Notes under the pieces: model-generated
What the model was told of the DNA's origin: nothing
What the model saw: the letters and a program-made list of their open reading frames with translations, nothing else
The model's database searches: none
Source of the DNA: Humibacter sp. RRB41
GTDB taxonomy: Bacteria; Actinomycetota; Actinomycetes; Actinomycetales; Microbacteriaceae
Length of the DNA: 64,000 nucleotides
Assembly: GCF_022761015.1 (NCBI RefSeq)
Contig: NZ_JAKWJQ010000001.1
Coordinates: forward strand, 434,001 to 498,000
Direction of reading: 5' to 3'
Translations under genes and position numbers: made by a program
In this document: positions 50,355-60,421 of the stretch, piece by piece
Numbering within the stretch: the first letter of the stretch is position 1
How the letters are laid out: the number at the start of each line of letters is the position of its first letter

Positions 50355-52781
50355 TCAGGCGCCGGGGGTGTAGTACTCCTGCGCCGCACCCTGGCCGACG
50401 ACCGGGCCGAAGTGCTCGGCGAGCGTCGCCTGGTGGGATGCCCGCAGCTCCTCGAGGCCGACGGTGAAGACATCCTGCACCTCGAGCACCGGCTGCTCGC
50501 CGACAGCTGCGTCCGTGACGCCGATGCGCAGCACCGGGTAGCCGCGACCATCGCACAGTCCGCGGAACTTGACGTCGTCCTCGCGCGGCACCGAGACGAT
50601 GACCCGTCCGGTGGACTCGGAGAACAGGGCGGTCGCGACGTCCACGCCGTCGCGCTCGACGATCTCGCTCAACCACACGCGAGCGCCGACACCGAAGCGC
50701 AGCACGCTCTCGGCGAGCGCCTGGGCGAGACCGCCGTCTGAGAGGTCGTGCGCTGAGCCGACGAGGCTCTCCAGCGATCCGGCTCGCAGAAGTTCTGCGA
50801 GACGCCTCTCAGCGTCGAGATCCACCACCGGCGGGCGACCGCCGAGGTGACCGTGCACGGTTCCGGCCCACGCCGAACCGTCGAGCTCCTCGCGGGTGGT
50901 GCCGAGCAGGTAGATGTTGTCGCCGGCATCCTGCCAGCCCGAGGGGATGCGACGTGCGACGTCGTCGATCACACCGAGCACACCGGCGACCGTCGTCGGG
51001 AAGATCGGGGTGGCGCCTGTCTGGTTGTAGAACGACACGTTGCCGCCGGTGACCGGGATGCCGAGCTCGAGGCAGGCATCCGACAGCCCCTCGACCGCTT
51101 CGGAGAACTGCCACATCACCTCGGGGTTCTCCGGGGATCCGAAGTTGAGGCAGTCCGTGACCGCGGCGGGCACGGCCCCGGTGACGGCGACGTTGCGGTA
51201 CGCCTCCGCGAGCGCCAGACGCGCAGCCTGGCGCGGGTCGAGCTGACCGTAGCGGCCGTTGGCGTCGGTGGCGATCGCGAAGCCGAGGCCGCTGCCCTCG
51301 TCGACGCGGATCATCCCGCCGTCGTCGGGGAACGAGAGCGCCGTGTTGCCGCCGACGTAGTAGTCGTACTGGTTCGTGATCCAGCTCTTGTCGGCGAGGT
51401 TCGGTGAGCCGACCAGCGCAAGGAACTGGTCGCGCAGCTCGGCCGTGCCCGACTCGGTTGTGCCGTCGGGTCGCGCCAAGGTGGAGGCCGAGGATGCCTG
51501 CAGCGCGTCGATCCACGCCGGGTATGCGACGGGGCGGTCGTATACCGGCCCGTCGACCGCGACCGTGCGAGGGTCGACGTCGACGATCCGCTCGCCATGC
51601 CAGTCGATGATCAGCCGCCCCGTGTCGGTGACCTCGCCGAGCACGCTCGTCTCGACATCCCACTTGGCAGTCACGGCGAGGAACGCGTCGAGCTTCTCTG
51701 GCGTGACGACCGCCATCATGCGCTCCTGCGACTCCGACATGAGGATCTCCTCGGCCGTCAGCGTCGGGTCGCGCAGCAGGACATCGTCGAGCGAGATGTA
51801 CATGCCGCCATCACCATTGGAGGCCAGCTCGCTGGTCGCGCACGAGATGCCGGCGGCGCCCAGGTCCTGGATGCCCTCCACCAGCTTCTCCGCGAACAAC
51901 TCGAGGCAGCACTCGATGAGCACCTTCTCGGCGAACGGGTCGCCCACCTGCACGGCCGGCCGCTTGGTCGGGCCACCCGACGCGAACGTGTCGGAGGCCA
52001 GAATGGATGCCCCGCCGATGCCGTCCCCGCCGGTGCGCGCCCCGAAGAGCACGACCTTGTTGCCGACACCCGACGCATTCGCCAGGTGCAGGTCCTCGTG
52101 GCGGAGCACGCCGACCGAGAGCGCGTTGACGAGCGGGTTGCCCTGGTACACCGGGTCGAAGTAGGTCTCGCCGCCGATGTTCGGCAGGCCGAGGCAGTTG
52201 CCGTAGAACGAGATGCCGCCGACGACGCCGTGCACGACGCGTGCGGTGTCGGGCTCGTCGATCTTGCCGAACCGCAGCTGGTCCATCACGGCGACCGGAC
52301 GTGCGCCCATCGAGATGATGTCGCGCACGATGCCGCCGACGCCTGTCGCCGCCCCTTGGAACGGCTCGATGTAGCTGGGGTGATTGTGGGATTCGACCTT
52401 GAACGTGACCGCCCAGCCCTCGCCGACATCCACCACGCCGGCGTTCTCGCCGATGCCCACCATGAGGTTCTTCTTCATCTCAGGCGTGACCTTCTGCCCG
52501 AACTGGCGCAGATACTTCTTGGAGCTCTTGTAGGAGCAGTGCTCGCTCCACATCACGGAGTACATCGCTAGCTCACCGCTGGTGGGCCTGCGGCCGAGGA
52601 TCTCGCGGATGCGCGCGTATTCGTCGTCCTTGAGTCCGAGCGTCGCGTAGGGCTGCTCTTTGTCCGGGGTCGCCGCGGCGTTCTCGACCGTGTCGAGGCC
52701 GGAGGCCACGGGGGCGGCGGATGCTTCGGGTGCTGTGCCCTGCTGCCGGTTCGCGGGCGGCTGGTTCACGGGCTCGGTCAC
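50355..52781 (-). CDS. purL: Phosphoribosylformylglycinamidine synthase subunit PurL
   Basis: 808 residues, small PurL type, working with PurQ and PurS to convert FGAR, Gln and ATP to FGAM. Landmarks: [10 protein letters not shown] (residues about 68-77, His of the active site), [31 protein letters not shown] and [10 protein letters not shown]. The first 40 residues are a variable Ala/Pro extension. GTG 52781 has GAGGAG eight bases upstream. purQ and purS lie 7.6 kb away in the same direction instead of next to it. Confidence 0.96.
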   Translation of the reverse strand: MTEPVNQPPANRQQGTAPEASAAPVASGLDTVENAAATPDKEQPYATLGLKDDEYARIREILGRRPTSGELAMYSVMWSEHCSYKSSKKYLRQFGQKVTPEMKKNLMVGIGENAGVVDVGEGWAVTFKVESHNHPSYIEPFQGAATGVGGIVRDIISMGARPVAVMDQLRFGKIDEPDTARVVHGVVGGISFYGNCLGLPNIGGETYFDPVYQGNPLVNALSVGVLRHEDLHLANASGVGNKVVLFGARTGGDGIGGASILASDTFASGGPTKRPAVQVGDPFAEKVLIECCLELFAEKLVEGIQDLGAAGISCATSELASNGDGGMYISLDDVLLRDPTLTAEEILMSESQERMMAVVTPEKLDAFLAVTAKWDVETSVLGEVTDTGRLIIDWHGERIVDVDPRTVAVDGPVYDRPVAYPAWIDALQASSASTLARPDGTTESGTAELRDQFLALVGSPNLADKSWITNQYDYYVGGNTALSFPDDGGMIRVDEGSGLGFAIATDANGRYGQLDPRQAARLALAEAYRNVAVTGAVPAAVTDCLNFGSPENPEVMWQFSEAVEGLSDACLELGIPVTGGNVSFYNQTGATPIFPTTVAGVLGVIDDVARRIPSGWQDAGDNIYLLGTTREELDGSAWAGTVHGHLGGRPPVVDLDAERRLAELLRAGSLESLVGSAHDLSDGGLAQALAESVLRFGVGARVWLSEIVERDGVDVATALFSESTGRVIVSVPREDDVKFRGLCDGRGYPVLRIGVTDAAVGEQPVLEVQDVFTVGLEELRASHQATLAEHFGPVVGQGAAQEYYTPGA

Positions 52782-52877
52782 GCGGCGTACTCCTCGAGGA
52801 TTGTGAGCGCAGATGAAGCGCGCAGAACCCCTCGAGTCTAGATGTGTTCCGCACGGCCGCGACTGGGCGTCGGCAGG

Positions 52878-53924
52878 CTACCCGGTCGCGGCGATCGCGC
52901 GCGGGGCTGCAGTGCTCGAGCGCACGACGAGCCTGGTCGGCACCACCAGAGTCCCGGTGCGGCCGGGGCCGTCTTCGATCTCAGCGAGCAGGGCCTGCAC
53001 GCTGCGCTGCCCGACGGATTCGAAGTTCTGGTGCACCGTCGTCAGCGGCGGCCAGAACGACTCGGCCTCCGGCATGTCGTCGTAGCCGACGACGCTGATG
53101 TCGCCAGGTACGTCGCGCCCTAGCTCGTGGAAGGCGCGCAGCAGGCCGAGCGCCATCTGGTCGTTCGCGGCGAACACCGCTGTGACATCGTCGCGTGCCG
53201 CCAACTCCAGACCGGCTCGGTACCCGGCAGCCGTCGACCAGTCGCCGTGCATCACGGGAGGTACCGTGCGTCCGGCGTGCAAGAGCACCGACCTCCATTC
53301 GTCGAGTCGCCGGGTCGCCGAGTACGACGGCTCGGGGCCGGCGAGGTGCCAGACCGTCTCGTGGCCGAGATCGAGCAGGTGCTGCGTCGCCAGGCGTGCA
53401 CCTCCCGCCTGGTCGTTGTCGACGACGGGATAGTCCGAGCGGGTCACCGAGTCGACCACCACGAGGGGAAGTCCGGCCGGCAGCTCGACGACTGCGGCGT
53501 CGGCCAGATGCGCCTCGATGACGATCAGAATGCCGTCCACCCCGTGCTCGAGCAGTCGGTCGAATGCGTCGCTCACGTCGTGCTGCGTCGGCTTGCCGAC
53601 CAGCACCAGCGTCAGCGAGTATCCGCTGTCGGCGGCAGCGGATGCCACGGCATCCAGCATGCGCATGTTGCCGTACGACGACAGCGTGAACATCGCGACG
53701 CCGATGTTGTGGAAGCGGCCGGACCGCAGTGCCCTTGCCGCTTTGTTCGGCCGGTACCCGAGCGCTTGCATCGACTCCTGCACCCGCTTCTTGGTCGATT
53801 CCTCGACATTCTGCAGGCCATTCGCGACGCGCGAGACGGTCTGTGACGAGACTCCAGCATGCTTGGCCACGTCTTGCATCGACGGGCCCCTGCTCGGTTG
53901 GCCGCCTCGTCGCGCCTCCGTCAT
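52878..53924 (-). CDS. LacI-family regulator of the beta-galactoside operon
   Basis: 348 residues. HTH at residues 16-40: M-Q-D-V-A-K-H-A-G-V-S-S-Q-T-V-S-R-V, hinge Y-R-P-N-K-A-A-R-A-L, then the periplasmic-binding-like sugar domain to the end (F-A-A-N-D-Q-M-A-L-G near 265). ATG 53924 has GAGGG upstream; the frame continues upstream without homology. Divergent from ABC permease genes, with two matching palindromes between. Probable inducer is a galactoside or its breakdown product. Confidence 0.9.
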   Translation of the reverse strand: MTEARRGGQPSRGPSMQDVAKHAGVSSQTVSRVANGLQNVEESTKKRVQESMQALGYRPNKAARALRSGRFHNIGVAMFTLSSYGNMRMLDAVASAAADSGYSLTLVLVGKPTQHDVSDAFDRLLEHGVDGILIVIEAHLADAAVVELPAGLPLVVVDSVTRSDYPVVDNDQAGGARLATQHLLDLGHETVWHLAGPEPSYSATRRLDEWRSVLLHAGRTVPPVMHGDWSTAAGYRAGLELAARDDVTAVFAANDQMALGLLRAFHELGRDVPGDISVVGYDDMPEAESFWPPLTTVHQNFESVGQRSVQALLAEIEDGPGRTGTLVVPTRLVVRSSTAAPRAIAATG

Positions 53925-53943
53925 CGATTCACCCTCGTTTCGC

Positions 53944-53993
53944 GCATGTTGACGTGAACATGTTATGGTACAGCGGCTGATGTTCACGTAAAC
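53944..53993. promoter_or_regulatory. Two LacI operators in the divergent promoter region
   Basis: ATGTTGACGTGAACAT (53944-53959) and ATGTTCACGTAAACAT (53978-53993) share ATGTTnACGTnAACAT, each with one mismatched pair. Their centres are 34 bp apart, and TATGGT (53962-53967), a possible -10 box for the transport genes, lies between. Confidence 0.8.
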
Positions 53994-54021
53994 ATCGGGA
54001 CGAGAAAAAGGAATCACCTAC

Positions 54022-54942
54022 ATGACGACGTTGTCGGCCGCACGCCGAAAGGGCCAATCGCCAACGGCCCGGCGAGATCGTAAGGACTGGAAGGGCTGGG
54101 TGTTCATCGCACCCTTCGCGATCGTGTTCCTGGCCATGATCGTGGTACCGGTCGTCTACGCGATCTACCTCAGCTTCTTCCGCGATCAGCTCGTCGGCGG
54201 CAACGCGTTCGTCGGCTTCGCCAACTACGTGTCCGTGCTGAGCGATCCGAAGTTCTGGGGCTCGCTCGGCCGAGTCTCTCTGTTCCTGGTCGTGCAGGTG
54301 CCGATCATGCTCGTGCTGTCGCTGATCGCGGCGCTCGCGCTCGACAGCGCCCGCGTGCACGGCGCAGGGTTCTTCCGCATCATGGTCTTCCTGCCCTACG
54401 CCGTTCCCGGCGTGGTCGCCGCGCTGATCTGGGGCTTCATCTACGGCGACCAGTTCGGCCTCGCCGGCAACATCAATCATCTGCTCGGCTTCGACCTGCT
54501 GCAGCCGCTCAGCTCCAACTGGATCCTCGGCTCGATCGGCAACATCGTCACCTGGGAGTTCATGGGCTACAACATGCTCATCTTCTACGCGGCGCTCAAA
54601 GTCATCCCGACCGAGCTCTACGAGGCGGCCGAGATCGACGGAGCCGGAGCCATCCGCACCGTCTTCAGCATCAAGATCCCCGCCGTGCGCGGTGCGATCG
54701 TGATCGCCACGATCTTCTCGATCATCGGAAGCTTCCAGCTGTTCAACGAGCCGCAGTTGCTCAAGCCTTTGGCACCGAACGCGATCAGCACGTACTTCAC
54801 CCCGAACATGTACGCATACAACCTGTCGTTCTCGGGTCAGCAGTACAACTACGCAGCGGCCGTCGCCATCGTGATGGGCATCATCACCGCTGTCATCGCC
54901 TACGTCGTGCAGCTGCGCGGAACGAGTCAGGAGAACCGCTGA
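54022..54942 (+). CDS. Sugar ABC transporter permease (MalF-like)
   Basis: 306 residues, six helices. A basic N-terminus is followed by the first helix at about 30-50. The EAA loop that contacts the ATPase is seen: Y-E-A-A-E-I-D-G-A-G-A (near 205). AAAAAGGA precedes the ATG. Its stop and the next start overlap by one base (TGATG). Imports oligosaccharides together with the next two genes; no ATPase gene is present, so a shared MsiK-type ATPase elsewhere is inferred. Confidence 0.93.
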   Translation: MTTLSAARRKGQSPTARRDRKDWKGWVFIAPFAIVFLAMIVVPVVYAIYLSFFRDQLVGGNAFVGFANYVSVLSDPKFWGSLGRVSLFLVVQVPIMLVLSLIAALALDSARVHGAGFFRIMVFLPYAVPGVVAALIWGFIYGDQFGLAGNINHLLGFDLLQPLSSNWILGSIGNIVTWEFMGYNMLIFYAALKVIPTELYEAAEIDGAGAIRTVFSIKIPAVRGAIVIATIFSIIGSFQLFNEPQLLKPLAPNAISTYFTPNMYAYNLSFSGQQYNYAAAVAIVMGIITAVIAYVVQLRGTSQENR

Positions 54943-55901
54943 TGAGCGCCGCGAGCGACAGCACCGTGACCACGAGAACAGTGACCACTCGAACCCCGAC
55001 CCGTCCGCCGTCGCGCGCCGCACGTCGCATGCGGTCGAGCTCCAAGTCCGGGGCACCTCGATCGAAGAAGTCGATCACCCTGACGATCATCATGGTGATC
55101 TTCGTCCTCTACTCGGTGGTGCCGCTGCTCTGGCTCATCTTCAACGCCACGAAAACCCAGGGCGACTTGTTCTCGTCGTTCGGCCTCTGGTTCGGCAACA
55201 CCATGGTGCTGTTCCAGAACATCGGCCAGACGTTCACCTACGACAACGGCATCTTCCTGCACTGGTTCGGCAACACCCTGCTCTACGTCGTGTTCGGCGC
55301 GGGAGGCGCGACGCTGCTGGCCACCATCGCCGGGTACGGTATGGCGAAGTTCCGCTTCCCCGGTCGTCGCGTGGTCTTCGCTGTCGTGCTGGGTGCGGTC
55401 GCCGTCCCTGGTACAGCTCTTGCGGTTCCGACGTTCCTGCTCTTCAGCCAGGTCGGCCTCACGAACACGCCGTGGGCGATCATCCTGCCGTCTCTGATCA
55501 GTCCGTTCGGGTTCTACCTGATCTGGACATACGCCTCGGAGGCCATCCCGACCGAGTTGCTCGAGGCGGCCCGCATGGATGGCGCAGGCGAGTTCCGCAC
55601 GTTCTTCACGATCTCGATCAAGCTGCTCGCGCCTGGCATCGTCACCGTGCTGCTGTTCGCGGTCGTCGCGACGTGGAACAACTACTTCCTGCCGCTGATC
55701 ATGCTGAGCGACCCGACATGGTATCCGCTCACGGTCGGCCTCAGCCAGTGGAGTGCCCAGGCGAACGGTGCAGCGGCCGTGCCCATCTACAACCTCGTGA
55801 TCACGGGCTCGCTGCTCACGATCATCCCGGTCGTCGTGATCTTCCTGCTCCTGCAGCGCTTCTGGCAATCCGGCCTCGCCGCAGGAAGCGTCAAGCAATA
55901 G
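54942..55901 (+). CDS. Sugar ABC transporter permease (MalG-like)
   Basis: 319 residues, six helices after a Ser/Thr/Arg-rich N-terminus of about 45 residues. EAA loop L-E-A-A-R-M-D-G-A-G-E near 210. W-N-N-Y-F-L-P-L near 240 is typical for MalG homologues. Forms a heterodimer with the preceding permease. 58 bases separate it from the binding-protein gene. Confidence 0.93.
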   Translation: MSAASDSTVTTRTVTTRTPTRPPSRAARRMRSSSKSGAPRSKKSITLTIIMVIFVLYSVVPLLWLIFNATKTQGDLFSSFGLWFGNTMVLFQNIGQTFTYDNGIFLHWFGNTLLYVVFGAGGATLLATIAGYGMAKFRFPGRRVVFAVVLGAVAVPGTALAVPTFLLFSQVGLTNTPWAIILPSLISPFGFYLIWTYASEAIPTELLEAARMDGAGEFRTFFTISIKLLAPGIVTVLLFAVVATWNNYFLPLIMLSDPTWYPLTVGLSQWSAQANGAAAVPIYNLVITGSLLTIIPVVVIFLLLQRFWQSGLAAGSVKQ

Positions 55902-55959
55902 ACCTCACCTCCCAGGGCGTCCTGCCCATCTCCTCCCCAAAGAAGCGAAAGGAAACCCC

Positions 55960-57309
55960 ATGAAGAACGGACTTCGCTCCGCTCGGACCTGGCGGCGCAT
56001 CTCCACAGTGATCGCAGCGACCGCCATGGTCGGCGGCGCGCTGGTGGCGTGCTCGTCGACAGGTACCGGCAGCAGCGGCAGCTCGGATGACGTCGCAGCG
56101 GCGCTCGCCAAGGGCGGCACGATCACCTATTGGTCGTGGACCCCCTCGGCGAAGGACCAGGTCGCCGCGTTCGAGAAGGCGTACCCGAAGGTGCACGTCA
56201 AGCTCGTCAACGCCGGCACCAGCAACGACGAATACACGAAGCTGCAGAACACGATCAAGGCGGGCTCCGGTGCTCCGGATGTCGCGCAGATCGAGTACTT
56301 CGCACTGCCGCAGTTCGCCCTCAGCAAATCGCTCGTCGACCTCACCTCGTTCGGCTTCGACAAGCTGAAGAGCGACTACTCGACCGGCTCCTGGAACGAC
56401 GTGAACATCGACGGCGGCGTCTACGGCCTGCCGCAAGACTCCGGCCCCATGGCGCTGTTCTACAACAAGGCAGTGTTCGACAAGTACGGCCTCACGGTTC
56501 CCACCACCTGGGACCAGTACGTGGCCGACGCCAAGAAGCTGCACGCAGCGAACCCGGATGCCTACATCACGTCCGACACCGGTGACGCAGGCATGGCGAC
56601 GAGCATGATCTGGCAGGCCGGCGGCCACCCGTTCACGGTGAACGGCACCAAGGTCGGCATCAACCTGCAGGACTCCGGCACCAAGAAGTACACAGCGGTC
56701 TGGAACCAGCTGGTCGAGAACAAGCTGCTCTCCCCGGTCGCCGGGTGGAGCGACGACTGGTTCAAGGGCCTCGGCAACGGCACCATCGCCACGCTCGTGA
56801 CCGGCGCCTGGATGCCGGGCAACTTCGAGGCATCAGTGCCAGACGGTTCGGGAAACTGGCGCGTCGCCCCGATGCCGACGTATGACGGCAAGGCCGCCAA
56901 CGCCGAGAACGGCGGAAGCTCGCAGGCCGTGCTGAAGCAGAGCAAGAACCAGGCGCTCGCCGCAGGGTTCCTGAAGTGGCTGAACAACAGCAAGGCCTCG
57001 ACGAGCATCTTCGTGAAGTCGGGCGGATTCCCGTCGACGACGTCCGACCTCGAGTCCAGTTCCTTCCTGAACCAGGCGCCGGCGTACTTCGGTGGCCAGA
57101 AGATCAACCAGGTTCTGGTCGACGGGTCGAAGAACGTGCTCTCCGGCTGGTCATACCTGCCGTATCAGGTCTATGCGAACAGCGTGTTCAGCGACTCCTT
57201 CTCGAGCGCATACACCAACGGCACGAGTCTCGATCCGGCTCTGCAGAGCTGGCAGAAGGCGCTGGTCTCCTACGGAAACCAGCAGGGCTTCACGGTAACG
57301 GGCAAGTAG
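55960..57309 (+). CDS. Sugar ABC transporter substrate-binding lipoprotein
   Basis: 449 residues. Signal peptide with lipobox L-V-A-C at residues 28-31, so the mature protein is anchored by Cys31. The mature part is family-1 solute-binding: I-T-Y-W-S-W-T near 50, G-A-P-D-V-A-Q-I near 108, Y-G-L-P-Q-D near 153, W-D-Q-Y near 185, and G-N-W-R-V-A-P-M-P near 305. It captures a sugar for the two permeases. The hairpin after it probably raises its level over the downstream gene. Confidence 0.93.
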   Translation: MKNGLRSARTWRRISTVIAATAMVGGALVACSSTGTGSSGSSDDVAAALAKGGTITYWSWTPSAKDQVAAFEKAYPKVHVKLVNAGTSNDEYTKLQNTIKAGSGAPDVAQIEYFALPQFALSKSLVDLTSFGFDKLKSDYSTGSWNDVNIDGGVYGLPQDSGPMALFYNKAVFDKYGLTVPTTWDQYVADAKKLHAANPDAYITSDTGDAGMATSMIWQAGGHPFTVNGTKVGINLQDSGTKKYTAVWNQLVENKLLSPVAGWSDDWFKGLGNGTIATLVTGAWMPGNFEASVPDGSGNWRVAPMPTYDGKAANAENGGSSQAVLKQSKNQALAAGFLKWLNNSKASTSIFVKSGGFPSTTSDLESSSFLNQAPAYFGGQKINQVLVDGSKNVLSGWSYLPYQVYANSVFSDSFSSAYTNGTSLDPALQSWQKALVSYGNQQGFTVTGK

Positions 57310-57320
57310 CAACATCCCTA

Positions 57321-57360
57321 CAGAAGTCGGTCGGCCGCACGCTCGGCCGGCCGACTTCTG
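57321..57360 (+). terminator. Intra-operon stem-loop between binding protein and GH35 gene
   Basis: CAGAAGTCGGTCGGCCG (57321-57337) pairs with CGGCCGGCCGACTTCTG (57344-57360) with one G-U wobble and a six-base loop. It is followed by TGTCAC, not a T tract. Such hairpins after solute-binding-protein genes usually cut readthrough and protect the upstream mRNA. Confidence 0.8.
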
Positions 57361-57381
57361 CTGTCACGAAGGCAACATTCC

Positions 57382-59154
57382 ATGAGCAGTTTCGGTATCG
57401 CGGGGGACGATTTCGTTCTCGACGGTCGGCCGTTCCGCATTCTCTCCGGCGCCATCCACTACTTCAGGGTGCACCCGGACCACTGGGCCGATCGCGTGGC
57501 CAAGGCCAAGGCGATGGGCCTCAACACGATCGAGACGTATGTTCCGTGGAACTTCCACGAACCGGAGCCCGGCGTGTGGCTCGAGTCCGGCCGTCATGAC
57601 TTCGCGCGCTTCATCCGCATCGTCGCAGAGGCCGGCATGTACCTGATCGTGCGGCCTGGACCGTATATCTGCGCTGAATGGGACAACGGCGGCCTCCCCG
57701 CCTGGCTGTTCCGTGACGCAGCGGTGGGCATTCGTGAAAACGAGCCGAACTTCGTCGCCGCGGTGACCGCCTATCTGCAGCGAGTGCTGGGGATCGTGGC
57801 GCCGCAGCAGATCGACCGGGGCGGACCGGTCATCCTGGTGCAGGTCGAGAACGAGTACGGCGCCTACGGCGACGACCACGACTACCTGCGCGAACTCACC
57901 GACGTCACCAGGGCGGCCGGCATCACCGTGCCGCTGACCACGGTGGACCAACCGACGGATGCCATGCTCGCCGCAGGCACCCTGCCGGACCTTCTCACGA
58001 CGGGGTCGTTCGGCTCCCGTGCCGCCGAGCGCCTCACCGTGCTGCGCAGGCACCAGGCAACCGGCCCCCTGATGTGCTCGGAGTTCTGGGACGGCTGGTT
58101 CGACGACTGGGGTGCGCACCACCACACGACGTCCGTCGAGCAGTCGGCAGCCGACCTCGACGAGCTGCTCGCCGCCGGTGCATCCGTGAACATCTACATG
58201 TTCCACGGCGGCACCAACTTCGGCTTCACGAACGGCGCCAACGACAAGGGCGTCTACAAGCCGATCGTGACGAGCTACGACTACGACGCGCCGCTGAGCG
58301 AGTCGGGGGATCCGACGGCGAAGTTCTGGGCGTTCAGGGAGGTCATCGCCAGGTACGCGCCGGTGCCCGACGAGGTGCCCCAGGTGGCGCAACCAGCTCC
58401 AGAGCTGACGGCATCCGTTGACCGCGTCGTCCCGTTGCGCGCAGTTGCCGACCGGCTCGGCACCGAGCACCATCGCGACGAGACGCCGACCCTCGACGAG
58501 CTCGGGCACTACGGCGGTTTTGCGCTCTACGGTACTGACATCGATCTACGCGCGGATGCCGTGCTCAGCTTCGCCGAGGTGCGGGACCGCGCCCAGGTGT
58601 TCCTGAACGACCGACCCATCGGCGTTCTCTCGCGCGACCACCACGAGAGCACGCTCGTCGTGCCGGCGGGATCGGGACGCCTCACGTTGCTGGTTGAAGA
58701 CCAGGGGCGAGTGGACTACGGCCCGAGGATCGGGGAGCCGAAGGGGCTGATCGGTCCGGTCACGCTGGGCGGCGAGCCGCTGACCGGCTGGGACGTGCGT
58801 CCGCTGTGTCTCGAGGAGTTGACGGTCGTGCTGGATGCCGTCACCGCGGCTCCGACGGATGCCGACGGCGTGCGCGGTCCGGCCTTTGTGCGTGCCCACT
58901 TCGACCTCGACACGGAACCGAGCTCCATTCCGGGACTGTTCCTCGACACTTCCGGCTGGGGCAAGGGCATCGCCTGGGTTAACGGGTTCAACCTCGGCCG
59001 CTACTGGTCGCGCGGACCGCAGTCGACACTCTTCGTGCCGGGACCTGTGCTGCGCCGCGACGGTAACGAGGTGATCCTGTTCGAGCTGAACTCGTCGTCT
59101 CGCACATCGGTCGCGTTCGTGCCGCGGGCGCAGTTGGGGCATACCGAGGCGTAG
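57382..59154 (+). CDS. Glycoside hydrolase family 35 beta-galactosidase
   Basis: 590 residues, no signal peptide, so cytosolic. TIM-barrel start L-D-G-R-P-F-R-I-L-S-G-A-I-H-Y-F-R, then N-T-I-E-T-Y-V-P-W-N-F-H-E, V-R-P-G-P-Y-I-C-A-E-W, acid/base Glu in V-Q-V-E-N-E-Y-G (near 155) and nucleophile Glu in C-S-E-F-W-D-G-W (near 235). C-terminal beta domains from about 400 end with G-W-G-K-G-I-A-W-V-N-G and N-L-G-R-Y-W. Hydrolyses terminal beta-galactose from imported oligosaccharides. Confidence 0.94.
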   Translation: MSSFGIAGDDFVLDGRPFRILSGAIHYFRVHPDHWADRVAKAKAMGLNTIETYVPWNFHEPEPGVWLESGRHDFARFIRIVAEAGMYLIVRPGPYICAEWDNGGLPAWLFRDAAVGIRENEPNFVAAVTAYLQRVLGIVAPQQIDRGGPVILVQVENEYGAYGDDHDYLRELTDVTRAAGITVPLTTVDQPTDAMLAAGTLPDLLTTGSFGSRAAERLTVLRRHQATGPLMCSEFWDGWFDDWGAHHHTTSVEQSAADLDELLAAGASVNIYMFHGGTNFGFTNGANDKGVYKPIVTSYDYDAPLSESGDPTAKFWAFREVIARYAPVPDEVPQVAQPAPELTASVDRVVPLRAVADRLGTEHHRDETPTLDELGHYGGFALYGTDIDLRADAVLSFAEVRDRAQVFLNDRPIGVLSRDHHESTLVVPAGSGRLTLLVEDQGRVDYGPRIGEPKGLIGPVTLGGEPLTGWDVRPLCLEELTVVLDAVTAAPTDADGVRGPAFVRAHFDLDTEPSSIPGLFLDTSGWGKGIAWVNGFNLGRYWSRGPQSTLFVPGPVLRRDGNEVILFELNSSSRTSVAFVPRAQLGHTEA

Positions 59155-59215
59155 GGGCCATCGGCTACGTTGGCGCATATCACCTGCGTTCGTCACCGAT
59201 TCCTGGGAGCTTCCG

Positions 59216-59827
59216 ATGCCCGACACCACCTGCCACATGTCGATCTCGCTCGACGGCTTCGTCGCGGGACCGGACCAGAGCCGGGACAATCCGCTGGGCA
59301 AGCGGGGCGGTGAGCTGCACGGCTGGCACGTCGGCGACCCGCGCGCGACCGAAGCCGACGCGACGGCCAACGGATGGCTCATGCGTCCTCGCGGTGCCTA
59401 CGTCATGGGTCGGAACATGTTCGGCCCGATCCGTGGTGAGTGGAACGGACCGTGGAACGGATGGTGGGGACCCGAGCCGCCGTACCACGCTCCGGTCTTC
59501 GTGCTCACGCACCATGCCCGCGAACCGATCGAGATGGAGGGCGGGACGACGTTCCACTTCGTCACCGAGGGCTTCGACGTCGCCTACGCGCTGGCACTCG
59601 AAACGGCCGACGGCAGAGGTGTCGACATCGCGGGCGGTGGCTCGACGGTTCGACAGGCGCTCAGCGCCGGCGTGATCGATGAGCTCACGCTCGACATCGC
59701 GCCCGTTCTGCTGGGCAGCGGCGAGCGCTTGTTCGACGGCATCGAGACCTTCGACTTCGAGCCCGTCGAGGTGCTCCACTCGCCGTTGACGACCCATATC
59801 CGTTACCGCAGGGTCGCCGTCGGTTGA
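59216..59827 (+). CDS. Dihydrofolate-reductase-fold protein (RibD C-terminal-like)
   Basis: 203 residues. M-S-I-S-L-D-G-F-V-A-G-P near residue 8, Y-V-M-G-R-N-M-F near 62, V-F-V-L-T-H-H near 97, and G-G-G-S-T-V-R-Q-A-L-S-A-G-V-I-D-E-L near 140 make the RibD/DHFR-like NADPH fold (PF01872). Many actinobacterial copies have no known substrate, and it is not linked to riboflavin genes here. Confidence 0.87.
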   Translation: MPDTTCHMSISLDGFVAGPDQSRDNPLGKRGGELHGWHVGDPRATEADATANGWLMRPRGAYVMGRNMFGPIRGEWNGPWNGWWGPEPPYHAPVFVLTHHAREPIEMEGGTTFHFVTEGFDVAYALALETADGRGVDIAGGGSTVRQALSAGVIDELTLDIAPVLLGSGERLFDGIETFDFEPVEVLHSPLTTHIRYRRVAVG

Positions 59828-59846
59828 ACCAGCTGGGGGCGAGACG

Positions 59847-60353
59847 TCAGCCCTGCTGTGGCTTCGGGAACGCGGCTCGCATGTGGTCCGAGTCGAGGTA
59901 GTCGGCGACGCCGATCAAGATGAGGCTGAACACGATCTGCTCGGTGACCATCCAGAGCGGATACAGCCCGGGGATCGCCGCAAGCACAAGCGTGATGACG
60001 GGGAAGATCTTGCTGAACAGCCGCAGCCGCGAGTACCCCCAGTAGTACCCGAGGGATGCCCGCCACGCGAAATAGAACAGCGTCGCCGTCATGCCGAGTA
60101 CGACGACGGTGCGCATCCACACCGACCACTCGACGGGAACGCCGTCGGTCGCCAGCACCAGCGCGACGACCACCGCGGCGATCCCGATCGCGAACTCCAC
60201 CACGAGCAGCCAGGTGATCGCGGTGAACGCACGCTTCGTACGCGGATGCGTCAGCATCGCCTCGTCGATGCGCACGTCGGAGCGACGGCCTCCCGCCAGA
60301 CGGTCGACGCGGCGGAAGAGCGGTTCGAACCGTGCGAGCATGCCCCGGAACAT
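59847..60353 (-). CDS. Small membrane protein of unknown function
   Basis: 168 residues from ATG 60353 with GGTGAGGAG four bases upstream. A basic amphipathic N-terminus of about 45 residues is followed by four helices at roughly 47-68, 80-100, 112-135 and 140-158. G-Y-Y-W-G-Y-S near 105 is aromatic. No family is recognised. It is the first gene after purQ in the same direction, separated by 68 bases. Confidence 0.6.
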   Translation of the reverse strand: MFRGMLARFEPLFRRVDRLAGGRRSDVRIDEAMLTHPRTKRAFTAITWLLVVEFAIGIAAVVVALVLATDGVPVEWSVWMRTVVVLGMTATLFYFAWRASLGYYWGYSRLRLFSKIFPVITLVLAAIPGLYPLWMVTEQIVFSLILIGVADYLDSDHMRAAFPKPQQG

Positions 60354-60421
60354 CGCACTCCTCACCGGTCACCGTGTCTGCACCTTGCGGACACCCTGGC
60401 GTTCTTACGCGACCCGTGCGG

